DNA from: Sulfuritalea sp.
GTDB taxonomy: Bacteria; Pseudomonadota; Gammaproteobacteria; Burkholderiales; Rhodocyclaceae
Assembly: GCF_017302275.1 (NCBI RefSeq)
Contig: NZ_JAFLDR010000038.1
Coordinates: forward strand, 1-44,043
Length of the DNA stretch: 44,043 nt
Direction of reading: 5' to 3'
The notes below the pieces were generated by a model. That model did no database searches. It was not told where the DNA came from and was given only the letters and a program-made list of their open reading frames with translations. Positions 20,201 to 26,008 of this stretch are shown piece after piece. The position numbers and the translations under genes were made by a program. Numbering within the stretch: position 1 is the stretch's first letter; each line of letters opens with the position of its first letter.

Positions 20201-22628
20201 TGTTGAAGCCGACCAGGCCACTCACATCCCGCACGCCAGTGACATTGGTGGTCTGCGCCGTGCTATTGACTATGGTGCCGCCGTTGTTGCCGACCAGGCC
20301 GCCGACGTTGGCGCCGCCGTCGACATCCGCGTTGCCGTAAAAGGAATCGGTGACCACGCTGTACGGGGTGTTCTCCCCGACCAGGCCGCCGACGTTGATG
20401 CCCCCGCTGACGTAGCCGCTCGCCGAACTGTTCGAGATCACGGCCGGACTGCCGACGTCGTCCTGCCCGGCTTTCCCAACCAGGCCGCCGACGTTGTCAC
20501 CGCCGCCGGTCACGTCGCCGTAGGCGCCACTGGAGATGATCTGGCCGTTCTGCATCCAGCCGACCAGGCCGCCGAGATTGCCTACGCCATTCACGTCCGC
20601 CGAAGAGTAACTCGTCTGTATCGTCGGTGAGCCGCAGCAGGCCATGAGGCCGACCAAGCCGCCGGCACTGCCCTGCGTATCGGTGGCCGAAACGCTGCCG
20701 CTGCTGGTGCTGTCGTAAACCCAGGCGTTTCCGTAAATCTGCCCGGCCAGCCCGCCGACTCCCTGGACACCCGCGATCGACGCCGACAAGGAATGGCTGC
20801 TGTCGATGCTGCCGCCGTCGAGGCTGCCGACCAGGCCGCCGACGTAGTACTGCCCGGTGATCGTGCTGGCGTCCAGCGTGAGGTTCTTGATCGCGGCGCC
20901 CGATGCGACGCCGAACAGGCCGACGTGGTCCATGCCTGGCCGATTGATGGTGAGGCCACTCACGGTACGCCCGAGCCCGTCGAGTTGGCCGGTAAAGGAT
21001 GTCGTCGTGTCGCCGACAGGGAGGAAGCCCTCACCCGCGTTCCAGAAGGCGGTGGACGACGCGTCGATGTCCCTGCCCAGGGCATAGACACCGGCGAGAT
21101 TGTCCGCCATCGCCTGTAGATTGATCGCGTCGTTCACCAGCATCCAGGCGAAGTACCCGCCCGGGGCCAGGTCGCTGAAAACCTCGGGCGAGTTATAGCT
21201 CTCGGGGTTGTAGTAGATGCGCAAGTGCTTGACAGCCCCGGTACCGACCGTGCCGCTGGGGCCCTTGATAACGGTTCCCGTGCCGGTTCCGGTGTTGTCG
21301 GCGCGCAGGACAACGACGCTGCCATTGCCGCCGCTGATCGGCTGGTTGACCTCGATGTTGCGATAGGCGGAAAGCGTCAGTTGATTGCCGCTGGTCCAAG
21401 TGATTCCGTCATCGACAAAGATATCGCCGTTGCCGCTGTATCCCCCCAAGCAGCCCACGACGCCTGTGCAGAAAGCGGAGCCGTCGTCGGTCTGGACCAG
21501 CACATCGTTGGACTCCAGCGCCGCCGAAAGGGCCGCGCCCGTGATGTCGCCCTCGTCCGGATCGATGAGGAAGTCGTAGGGATCGAGCAGCCACGTCCCC
21601 GCCTTGCCGTGCGGCGCCCGGGTGTCAACGCGCGCCGAGGTCGCGATGCCCAGCTTGCGCGCCGAGGTCTCGATGAAGCCGCCATCGCCGGACGCGCTGC
21701 CGCCGCGGGCGCTGATGCTGCCATCCACATGGGCGGTTTCGCCACCCCAGACGAGAATATTGCCGCCCTTGCCGTCCTGCCCCGCATCGGCACGGATGAT
21801 CGAGGCGGGATCGAGCTGGACCGCCTTGGTGGCCTTGAGGAAAATGCGTCCGCCCTCACTGACGACGCTGCTGGCGTTGAGTGTTCCGCTATTCCTGACG
21901 ATGACGCCGGCGATGCCGATGCGTCCGGCTTCCGCCGTGATCTGCCCGAGGTTGGTGGCATTGCCCGCCGCGCCGGTGATGTCGACCTTGACGCCGGGCG
22001 TGGCGCTATCGACGAGACTGACGGTGGCACCGGCAGCCAGGATGGTCTCGCCTTGCGGGGTGCTGATGAGGCTTTCGTTGGCGACGTTGCTGCCGATCAG
22101 ATAGACGCTGCCGCCGGCAGGCGTCCTGATTTCGCCCTGGTTGATGACGTTGCCGGCACCCGGGATGTTGTCGAACAGCTTGCGGCCGGCGAGGAAGTTC
22201 TCGTTGCTGATGTTGAGCGTGCTGGCGACGAAGCCGGCGGTGTCGATGCGTCCTCCGGGGCCGACCATGATGCCGGCCGGGTTCACCAGCCAGACCTTGC
22301 CGTTGGAGCTGAGCGTGCCGTAGATCGCCGTCGGGTCGTTGAGCACCCGGTTGAGCACGGTGCTGGAGGCGGCCGTCTGGGCGAAGTGGGTGGTTTCCCC
22401 GGCCTTGATCGAGAACTTGTCCCAGTTGATGATGGCGCCATTGCTGTTGGTCACCGTCAGCCTGTTGCCGGCCTGGTTGAAGCTGGCCGTACCATTCACC
22501 ACCACCGGATTCACCGGGTTCGATTGCACCGGTGCCGTCAGGAAACAGGCGGCTACTGCCGCTACGCCCAGACGAACCGAGGTGCGCAAGCGAGACTGAT
22601 TATTGGGGGGCAGATTCTTGTGGCTCAT
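14235..22628 (-). CDS. Giant TpsA-type exoprotein (filamentous hemagglutinin-like, GLUG repeats)
   Basis: 2797 residues from ATG 22628, which has GGAG nine bases upstream; a GTG at 22664 is less likely. Signal peptide at about residues 1-36 (RLGVAAVAACFLTAPVQS). The TPS secretion domain follows (NPVVVNGTASFNQAGNRL, VLNRVLNDPTAIYGTLSSNG, VWLVNPAGIMVGPGG). Residues 596-803 and 962-1300 hold 8 and 13 GLUG-type repeats (GGLVGxN...SYSTGxVxG). Two related modules of about 110 residues begin with CxGYDNCWTGAVD (near 1373 and 1923). The remaining C-terminal part is beta-helix-like and rich in Gly, Ala and Asn. The end is lysine-rich with CTENC and a penultimate Cys. It is probably exported by the adjacent TpsB and acts as a surface adhesin or matrix protein; no toxin domain is evident. 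Confidence 0.9.
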   Translation of the reverse strand: MSHKNLPPNNQSRLRTSVRLGVAAVAACFLTAPVQSNPVNPVVVNGTASFNQAGNRLTVTNSNGAIINWDKFSIKAGETTHFAQTAASSTVLNRVLNDPTAIYGTLSSNGKVWLVNPAGIMVGPGGRIDTAGFVASTLNISNENFLAGRKLFDNIPGAGNVINQGEIRTPAGGSVYLIGSNVANESLISTPQGETILAAGATVSLVDSATPGVKVDITGAAGNATNLGQITAEAGRIGIAGVIVRNSGTLNASSVVSEGGRIFLKATKAVQLDPASIIRADAGQDGKGGNILVWGGETAHVDGSISARGGSASGDGGFIETSARKLGIATSARVDTRAPHGKAGTWLLDPYDFLIDPDEGDITGAALSAALESNDVLVQTDDGSAFCTGVVGCLGGYSGNGDIFVDDGITWTSGNQLTLSAYRNIEVNQPISGGNGSVVVLRADNTGTGTGTVIKGPSGTVGTGAVKHLRIYYNPESYNSPEVFSDLAPGGYFAWMLVNDAINLQAMADNLAGVYALGRDIDASSTAFWNAGEGFLPVGDTTTSFTGQLDGLGRTVSGLTINRPGMDHVGLFGVASGAAIKNLTLDASTITGQYYVGGLVGSLDGGSIDSSHSLSASIAGVQGVGGLAGQIYGNAWVYDSTSSGSVSATDTQGSAGGLVGLMACCGSPTIQTSYSSADVNGVGNLGGLVGWMQNGQIISSGAYGDVTGGGDNVGGLVGKAGQDDVGSPAVISNSSASGYVSGGINVGGLVGENTPYSVVTDSFYGNADVDGGANVGGLVGNNGGTIVNSTAQTTNVTGVRDVSGLVGFNSDVGVVTNSHYDVSDVSINGANRVTQGALYHDQFVDWISHGMTLNIGDYAANLPLVGGYHEINSPVGLKDLLGFAGTPGLKFKLVASIDLSAETDGLHIPYFAADELDGATHFVTGFNLSLPNTHVGFIGRLDVGTVKNIGIIGGSVSGDGGVGGLIGLNKGGTVSNAYSTATITGGDGYDIGGLVGFNSGGTVSDSHAEGNVTGGAGSTRTGGLVGANFGTIANSHATGTVSGWREVGGLAGGQGGDISNSWATGAVSGTGDDVGGLVGHAWYGSISDSYATGNVNGAGSNTGGLIGYNGYPGFSPGVNRSYATGTVTGTYEVGGLVGTNSGGTITDSYSMGSVIGDYDVGGLAGVVNSGGSIIHSYSTGPVSGTIHAVGGLVGRNQGSIGNSYSTGSVTGNIYGAGGLVGLNYNDIDSSYSTGPVNVPSNSRIGGLVGWNHYGVITNSYSTSSVSGLNEVGGLVGYTNFGSISNTYSTGSVSGASPVGGLLGLNDGGAVTNSFWDTTTSGQPDLFDDRGTGLTTAEMQTAATYIPAGWSATYWNIADGAYPTLKNMPVMAGCVGYDNCWTGAVDGLWATAGNWTAGLPGGSQTVKIDVAGTPTISLVGVNPSFGSLWLAENLDVDAGVTFNLSNLFTLVSGTTTLDGTATVPAYVQTGGTLAGSGSIHITNNYLHSGGAIDGTNITLWITQASGPLNFSASRLGSANLNANAIVLGPIGQSGGLGITTDSLQVTAPVSTGLMTLYPKSYATIRLGSATASTVSLLQSDLDNLTVGELQAFALNLEVNNGPSTVTLANFDTVQLGSQVSIDSPLALTRPGSALYLNAKRIDINETIAAGAGGVFLGQNASNVAYLVGVGGKTYPTDTVELSNAELNRILTTGPVTIGDPYNAHNVNHGPMQIVGPIDLTGITSQLRLVGNGITQALGATITVPQLAADGYGSISLPEVNQVGTFAAKSANGSISFASAGPLAIGKVETTASPYNFATTGVIAHAGSPVTVTAAGPLTISAAAGQQVPVFGAEVWLNFNGDLSLNAGPGGQAYVEAAVPATIHLDFANSAGQVRFNGVVATAPTNGLAGPGTPDFIGFWDNGIAAVEGSTLLLANTSFSFGGISCPGYDNCWTGAVDSLWATGGNWTAGHAPTGSESARVDVAGTPTISILGVNPSFGSLWLAENLNVDAGVSFSLSNLFTLNAGTATFDGTASVNGYAQTGGTLAGSGAFTVTNAFSRGGGGIDRSGAMYITQATGNLAFSAANVGALRLRAASGNVSLGAVTAGGDVFAAAGCNLDTSARIRSEGAITLASGAIHDGMAYSPSGFGGDIVLGAGSELSTGDGVTYNGKNILLVALAGSDARGSITQSHGSSVGGDTVSFHGSDSVTLEGNVTAVDYSPASLNVFAGTDYLAPMSRTQYGGDILIGGNLDAQDINLTANAGLSGTAAVVQAPASLINVRGGQMTATAHGDVLLDGTTIAHDASVTLIAGYDSIGAGDIAGKNVSLGRIEAAGAYITATGAILDGNGGDPNIVAAWIGGPVIQLRSKGGGSPGSAAISADTVTEGSITATVDVGAVNGGIDLRDFSATGPVALALSDGASNQPSVAYYQDGDLAMGAGHTFNAGSGGIVIGSGGSISGIQSSRFGGAPTQLTLIADQNMSLSGALSLAATHVGLSAAGTLDIGQALNAQHVTLSAGTLNVGAAVSASGDLSAGAGIINIHGGMSAQHAIIGAGTLNIGGSGGVHASSHLLAVVAGDATIAGGYLTTSSGDLEMLVGENLTIGNAGHGGEIWAGHGQLSPPFADASIAVGGNLTLNNAAHINAANDVFIDMLGSASVLALNTGIGGPSYILSDIGTGVIGTAYLSFLGRSSGGLQLDGVATTTTRVGGSGIYALNLSTPATPGAGLQIEYGAGGGGDSIAAQLVTAIQKSVEDAATASTPTDDATPATPLGSAADGCTENCFGDDEEQDGKKKKDKSAGEGKDGKKEDKPAQKKVAQCI
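16530..16862 (-). repeat. Internal duplicated module of the exoprotein, copy 2
   Basis: Encodes CPGYDNCWTGAVDSLWATGG and then WTAG, SFGSLWLAENLNVDAG and QTGGTLAGSG, about 110 residues, closely matching the copy at 18180-18512. Limits are approximate. Confidence 0.75.
18180..18512 (-). repeat. Internal duplicated module of the exoprotein, copy 1
   Basis: Encodes CVGYDNCWTGAVDGLWATAG and then SFGSLWLAENLDVDAG, SNLFTL and QTGGTLAGSG. It directly follows the second GLUG block and resembles the capping segments seen between beta-helix blocks of autotransporter-like proteins. Confidence 0.75.
18712..19746 (-). repeat. GLUG repeat block 2 (13 units)
   Basis: Thirteen units of the form GGLVGxNxGxIxNSYSTGxVxG at residues about 962-1298, ending in SFWDTTTSGQ and then GLTTAEMQ and YWNIADGAYPTL, the usual close of a GLUG array. 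Confidence 0.85.
20200..20845 (-). repeat. GLUG repeat block 1 (8 units)
   Basis: Eight GGLVG/GGLAG/SGLVG units at residues about 596-803, more variable than block 2. A spacer of about 160 residues separates the blocks. Confidence 0.8.
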
Positions 22629-22641
22629 GGGTGCAAACTCC

Positions 22642-22662
22642 AAAAGGACGGAACAGCCGTCC
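22642..22662 (-). promoter_or_regulatory. Short hairpin plus T run just before the exoprotein ribosome site
   Basis: On the minus strand GGACGG, loop CTGTT, CCGTCC are followed by TTTT and then the GGAG ribosome site of the exoprotein gene. The stem is 6 bp, perfect and GC-rich. It could act as a weak attenuator setting the tpsB/tpsA ratio, or protect the downstream mRNA end. Inference only. Confidence 0.4.
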
Positions 22663-22740
22663 ACTCATTATTCACTTATATCCCCAAGCTCTCCCCGATG
22701 CGAGGGAATAATTCACGCGCCCTACCAACCGGACTAACGC

Positions 22741-24450
22741 TCAGAAGCCGAAAGCCAGAGCGAAATGTCCGCGAAGGTCGCCTTCCAGCGCCACATTGGG
22801 GGCGCCATTCGGCCAGACGCCATCCATTACGCGGGCGATATCCACCCGGGCGCTGATGTCCTTCTTGAGGTTGTAGCGCAAACCGAGGCCGAGCGAAGCG
22901 ATGTTCACCCTCTGGTTGGTCGACGGGTTGAGGTTGAAGCCCCGCGCCGCATCGAAGAACACCAGCCATTTGAGGTTTCCGGGCACGCCCAGGCTGGCCG
23001 CGATGTCGGGCGAATAGGCCTCGAGGTTGGCGACCAGGCCACGATCCACGGCCACCGCGCGCTCGAGGAAGCCGCGCACGGCATTCTGCCCGGCCAGGCC
23101 GAGTCGCTCGCCGGCAGGCAGCGCGTTATTGGCATGCTGGCCGTTGGCGGCGACGCGCAGCAACCATTCACCGGCGACAGCCGCGGCGTAGCTGCCGCCG
23201 AAACGCAACGCGGAAAATTCGTCCTTGGTCCGGTAACCCGACGGCCCCGAATACCGGTCGGTACCTCCTGCGTCGGGCGCCGCGGGTGCAAAGACGTATT
23301 CAGTCCCCATCGGGAACAAGTGGTGCACCAAGCCGATATTGAAGTCGATCGCCTCGCCGGGCTTTTGCCATTGCCCGCTGTACGTAGCCGAAACCGGCCT
23401 GAAGGTGTGCGGCGTGCAGCCCGCCGTCGCGGTCGGCGGATCAATCGTGAAAGGCGCTCCGGTAGCCGGATTGGTGCAACGGGAGTTGAGGTACTTGTAG
23501 TCGAAACCAAGCACCAGCCGCGATGTGTACTCCCCGGCGCGGGGGAAAATGTGGTTGTAGCGCACGCCGAAGACTTTGCCCTTGCCGTTGATGGCGGGCC
23601 CCAGGCCCACTGCGGCACTCGGCGTATTAGTGCTTGAACTGCCGAAGATGAAATCGACGCTGCCGCCCAGCGAATAGAGCGGCAGACGATAGCCAACACT
23701 GAAAATATCGACCTTGACCCCGCTGTCGTCCTGCCACGGGAACACACGGCTCGACAGAATCTTCATGCCGCCCGGTGGATCCACGGCCGTGGTATAGGCC
23801 AGCGTCAGAACCTGGTCACCGTTGCCGATGTTGGCATTCTGGTAGGACACGCCGACGCGATGCTTGCCGCTGGCCTTGGTGCCGGAATTGTCCAGTGTCA
23901 CGTAGAACCGTTCCGGGTCTTCTTCCTTGACTTCCACCTTGACATCGACCTTGCCCTCCACCTCGCTCACTCCCAGCGTGACTTCCAGCTGTTTGGCGGG
24001 GCTTTCGTTCGCCAGCTGGACGTTTTCCGACAACTGGCGCATGTTGGGCGCGACCCCTTCCTTCAACTGGGGCAGGCTGGCCCGCACGTTGGCATCGTCG
24101 AAATGCTTGTTGCCGCTGATGGTGACCTTCCCCACCACGCCTTCGCTGACCAGCAGGCGGACCACACCGGTGGTGAGTTCCTGCTCCGGCACATACACTT
24201 GCACGGTGCCGAAACCGAGGCGGCGAAACTCGTCTTCCAGCGCTTCGAGCGCCTTCTGCACATCGCCGTAAACCTTGCGTTTGCCGACAAAAGGCGCCAG
24301 GAGTACCTGCACCCTGTCGGCGCCCAGAATGGTGTTTCCTTCCACCTGAAACCGCACGATATCGAAAGCAGCATCCTGCGCCAACGCTACTTTTGGCGAT
24401 CCGGTGGCAAGAATGGCCGCAGCCAGAAGTCCGACGAAGACTTTCGTCAT
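22741..24450 (-). CDS. TpsB-type outer-membrane secretion pore (ShlB/FhaC/HecB family)
   Basis: 569 residues from ATG 24450, with GAGG eight bases upstream. A signal peptide (MTKVFVGLLAAAILATGSPKVALA) is followed by two POTRA-like regions (FDIVRFQVEGNTILGADRV and TISGNKHFDDANVRASLPQLKEG) that recognise the TPS domain in the periplasm. The rest is a 16-strand-type barrel ending in the aromatic FALAFGF typical of outer-membrane proteins. The barrel motif GLAGQNAVRGF is a clear variant of the conserved LRGF/VRGY loop. It precedes the exoprotein gene by 112 nt in the same direction, the standard tpsB-tpsA order, so it very probably exports that protein. Confidence 0.93.
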   Translation of the reverse strand: MTKVFVGLLAAAILATGSPKVALAQDAAFDIVRFQVEGNTILGADRVQVLLAPFVGKRKVYGDVQKALEALEDEFRRLGFGTVQVYVPEQELTTGVVRLLVSEGVVGKVTISGNKHFDDANVRASLPQLKEGVAPNMRQLSENVQLANESPAKQLEVTLGVSEVEGKVDVKVEVKEEDPERFYVTLDNSGTKASGKHRVGVSYQNANIGNGDQVLTLAYTTAVDPPGGMKILSSRVFPWQDDSGVKVDIFSVGYRLPLYSLGGSVDFIFGSSSTNTPSAAVGLGPAINGKGKVFGVRYNHIFPRAGEYTSRLVLGFDYKYLNSRCTNPATGAPFTIDPPTATAGCTPHTFRPVSATYSGQWQKPGEAIDFNIGLVHHLFPMGTEYVFAPAAPDAGGTDRYSGPSGYRTKDEFSALRFGGSYAAAVAGEWLLRVAANGQHANNALPAGERLGLAGQNAVRGFLERAVAVDRGLVANLEAYSPDIAASLGVPGNLKWLVFFDAARGFNLNPSTNQRVNIASLGLGLRYNLKKDISARVDIARVMDGVWPNGAPNVALEGDLRGHFALAFGF

Positions 24451-24675
24451 GAATAAATCCTCAATACAAACATCAACATAGCAATTCGCAGTTAAACCAT
24501 TTTCTCACCGACAACAATACCAAGCTTCGAGTGTATCAGCAACCGTCCAACAAGCAAGGGGCAGGAACCCATGCCAACGTGTTGTTTGTACGCCACTTAT
24601 CGGCCGCGCTGGGATTGAGCCACCGTTGCCGTGCGTTCGGCGCTCGACGCCGCATGCCGCAGGCCGGAGCACCTG
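24451..24675. other. Intergenic region upstream of the secretion operon; no gene seen
   Basis: The part next to tpsB (about 24455-24545) is markedly AT-richer than its surroundings, as expected for a promoter region. No confident -35/-10 pair could be fixed and no further coding potential was seen. Confidence 0.4.
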
Positions 24676-25569
24676 TCAGGGTTTGGCACTCAAGCTTCGC
24701 GGTGTCCCGCCAGGCACCGCTCGCAGTTCGTGGTCGAGGCGCAGGTAGGGTGCATCACGGTCTGCTGCGGCAGGCGGGTTTCCGACCGAAACGGGTGGAG
24801 TAGGCGGCACTTGCGCCGACCCAGCCAGCCAGAACCCGGCTGACAGGCCAATGCCCATCGCCAGCGCCGCCACCACGACCACGCGACCGAATGCCACGGG
24901 CTGCCCTCGGTCTCGTTGATCTGCCTCCCGCGAGGCTACAGCCACTGACCCGACGACTGCAGGGTTGACGGTCGGGTTCGCTTCGCGGCCGGGAACCCGG
25001 TCGCGCGCCGATTGCGCCGCAGCTCGACTGACTTCGGCCTCCAGCTCGACACGGCGTCGCGACTGCTGTCGCGCGTCCTCCTCGGCGGTAGCGCGTGACC
25101 GGGCGGCGGCTTCGGCGGCACGATCTGCCTGCAGTTGGGCGGCGGCGCGGTCTGCGGCACAGCGCTCGGCTGCGGCACGTTCCCTCGTCAGGCGAGCCAG
25201 CTCCGCCTCCTTCGCCGCGCGTACGGCGGCAGCGGCGGCCAGCTCCGCAGCGCGACGTTCCTCACGCTGCGCTTTCGCAAGCGCCGCCGACTCATTCTCG
25301 ATGCGCCTGTCCAGCGCAGCCGCAGCCGATCTATCGGCCTCCAGTTGCGCGGCGGCGGCCTGCGCGGAAGCGAACTCCTGTTCGATGTGGCTTCGCAACG
25401 CCAGCGCCGCTTGCTCTTCATCGACCAGACCGGTACTGTCGGCAACCATCCACGACCCGGCGTCGCCATTGGCGACAGCATTCCCGCCGACAGGCGGCAG
25501 CGGGGTAGTGGCCGCGAGTTGCCGCCGTTTGCGTTCCGCTTCCATCAATCCGGTCAATAGCTTGCTCAA
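24676..25569 (-). CDS. Unrecognised coiled-coil protein with one C-terminal membrane segment
   Basis: 297 residues if started at TTG 25569 (SKLLTGLMEAERKRR), with AGAGG six bases upstream; ATG 25545 (MEAERKRR) is the alternative. The frame stays open further upstream but there it lies opposite cutA and dsbD. About residues 60-200 are a long Ala/Glu/Arg/Gln-rich predicted coiled coil. A hydrophobic stretch near residues 232-257 (VVVVAALAMGIGLSAGFWLAG) would be a single membrane helix, followed by a short proline-rich tail that ends about 50 residues later. The layout suggests a cytoplasmic coiled coil, one crossing and a periplasmic tail. I do not recognise the family. It is upstream of and in the same direction as the secretion pair (225-nt gap), which may or may not reflect a shared role. 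Confidence 0.65.
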   Translation of the reverse strand: MSKLLTGLMEAERKRRQLAATTPLPPVGGNAVANGDAGSWMVADSTGLVDEEQAALALRSHIEQEFASAQAAAAQLEADRSAAAALDRRIENESAALAKAQREERRAAELAAAAAVRAAKEAELARLTRERAAAERCAADRAAAQLQADRAAEAAARSRATAEEDARQQSRRRVELEAEVSRAAAQSARDRVPGREANPTVNPAVVGSVAVASREADQRDRGQPVAFGRVVVVAALAMGIGLSAGFWLAGSAQVPPTPPVSVGNPPAAADRDAPYLRLDHELRAVPGGTPRSLSAKP

Positions 25570-25653
25570 TTCATGCCTCTGCGTGCGGACATGCAATCCG
25601 AGTCCCGATTCTAGGGCAGACGCCCCGGAAGCGCCGCAGGCGGAAGGTAGAAT

Positions 25654-26007
25654 ATGCCGATGGACGCCGCCCAAGCCCTGCTGGTGATAACCAACCTGCC
25701 CGACGAAGCCAGCGCACAACTGCTGGCGGCGCGCTTGGTGGAAGGGCGCCTTGCCGCCTGCGTGAGCATCCTCGCACCCTGTCGCTCGGTCTATCGCTGG
25801 CAAGGAAGGCTTGAAGGCGCACAGGAAATTCCGCTGCTGATCAAGTCCACGCCGCAAGGCTACCCTGCGCTGGAGGCGGCGATCCGGGCCGATCATCCCT
25901 ATGAACTTCCGGAGATCATCGCGGTCCCAATCGCCCATGCCCTGCCGGAATACCTGAACTGGGTCGTCACCGAAACGCGGGCCGAAGCCCCTCCGAAAGA
26001 TCCCTGA
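25654..26007 (+). CDS. cutA: Divalent-cation tolerance protein CutA
   Basis: 117 residues. The family forms tight trimers resembling PII proteins and has been linked to copper tolerance, though its molecular role is unsettled. Visible hallmarks are LVITNLPDEASAQLLAARLVEGRLAACVSI, YRWQGRLEGAQEIPLLIKST and HPYELPEIIAVPI. ATG 25654 has GGAAGG six bases upstream. One base separates its stop from dsbD, so the two are probably co-translated; cutA-dsbD pairing is common in proteobacteria. Confidence 0.95.
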   Translation: MPMDAAQALLVITNLPDEASAQLLAARLVEGRLAACVSILAPCRSVYRWQGRLEGAQEIPLLIKSTPQGYPALEAAIRADHPYELPEIIAVPIAHALPEYLNWVVTETRAEAPPKDP

Positions 26008-26008
26008 C

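Noticed and set aside
16086-20630. A 1514-codon open frame on the plus strand opposite the giant exoprotein gene
   Set aside because: It is antisense to a well-supported repeat-rich gene, has no recognisable domain, and its His/Asp/Ala/Val/Arg-rich composition is what a GC-rich complementary strand gives.
18712-20845. CRISPR-like array suggested by regularly spaced repeats
   Set aside because: The periodicity comes from protein GLUG repeats in a continuous reading frame; spacers are not unique DNA and repeat DNA is not conserved.
24820-24880. CGCCAGCGCC-containing stretch near the unrecognised membrane protein as a motif copy
   Set aside because: 14/20 match, lacks the GACT end.
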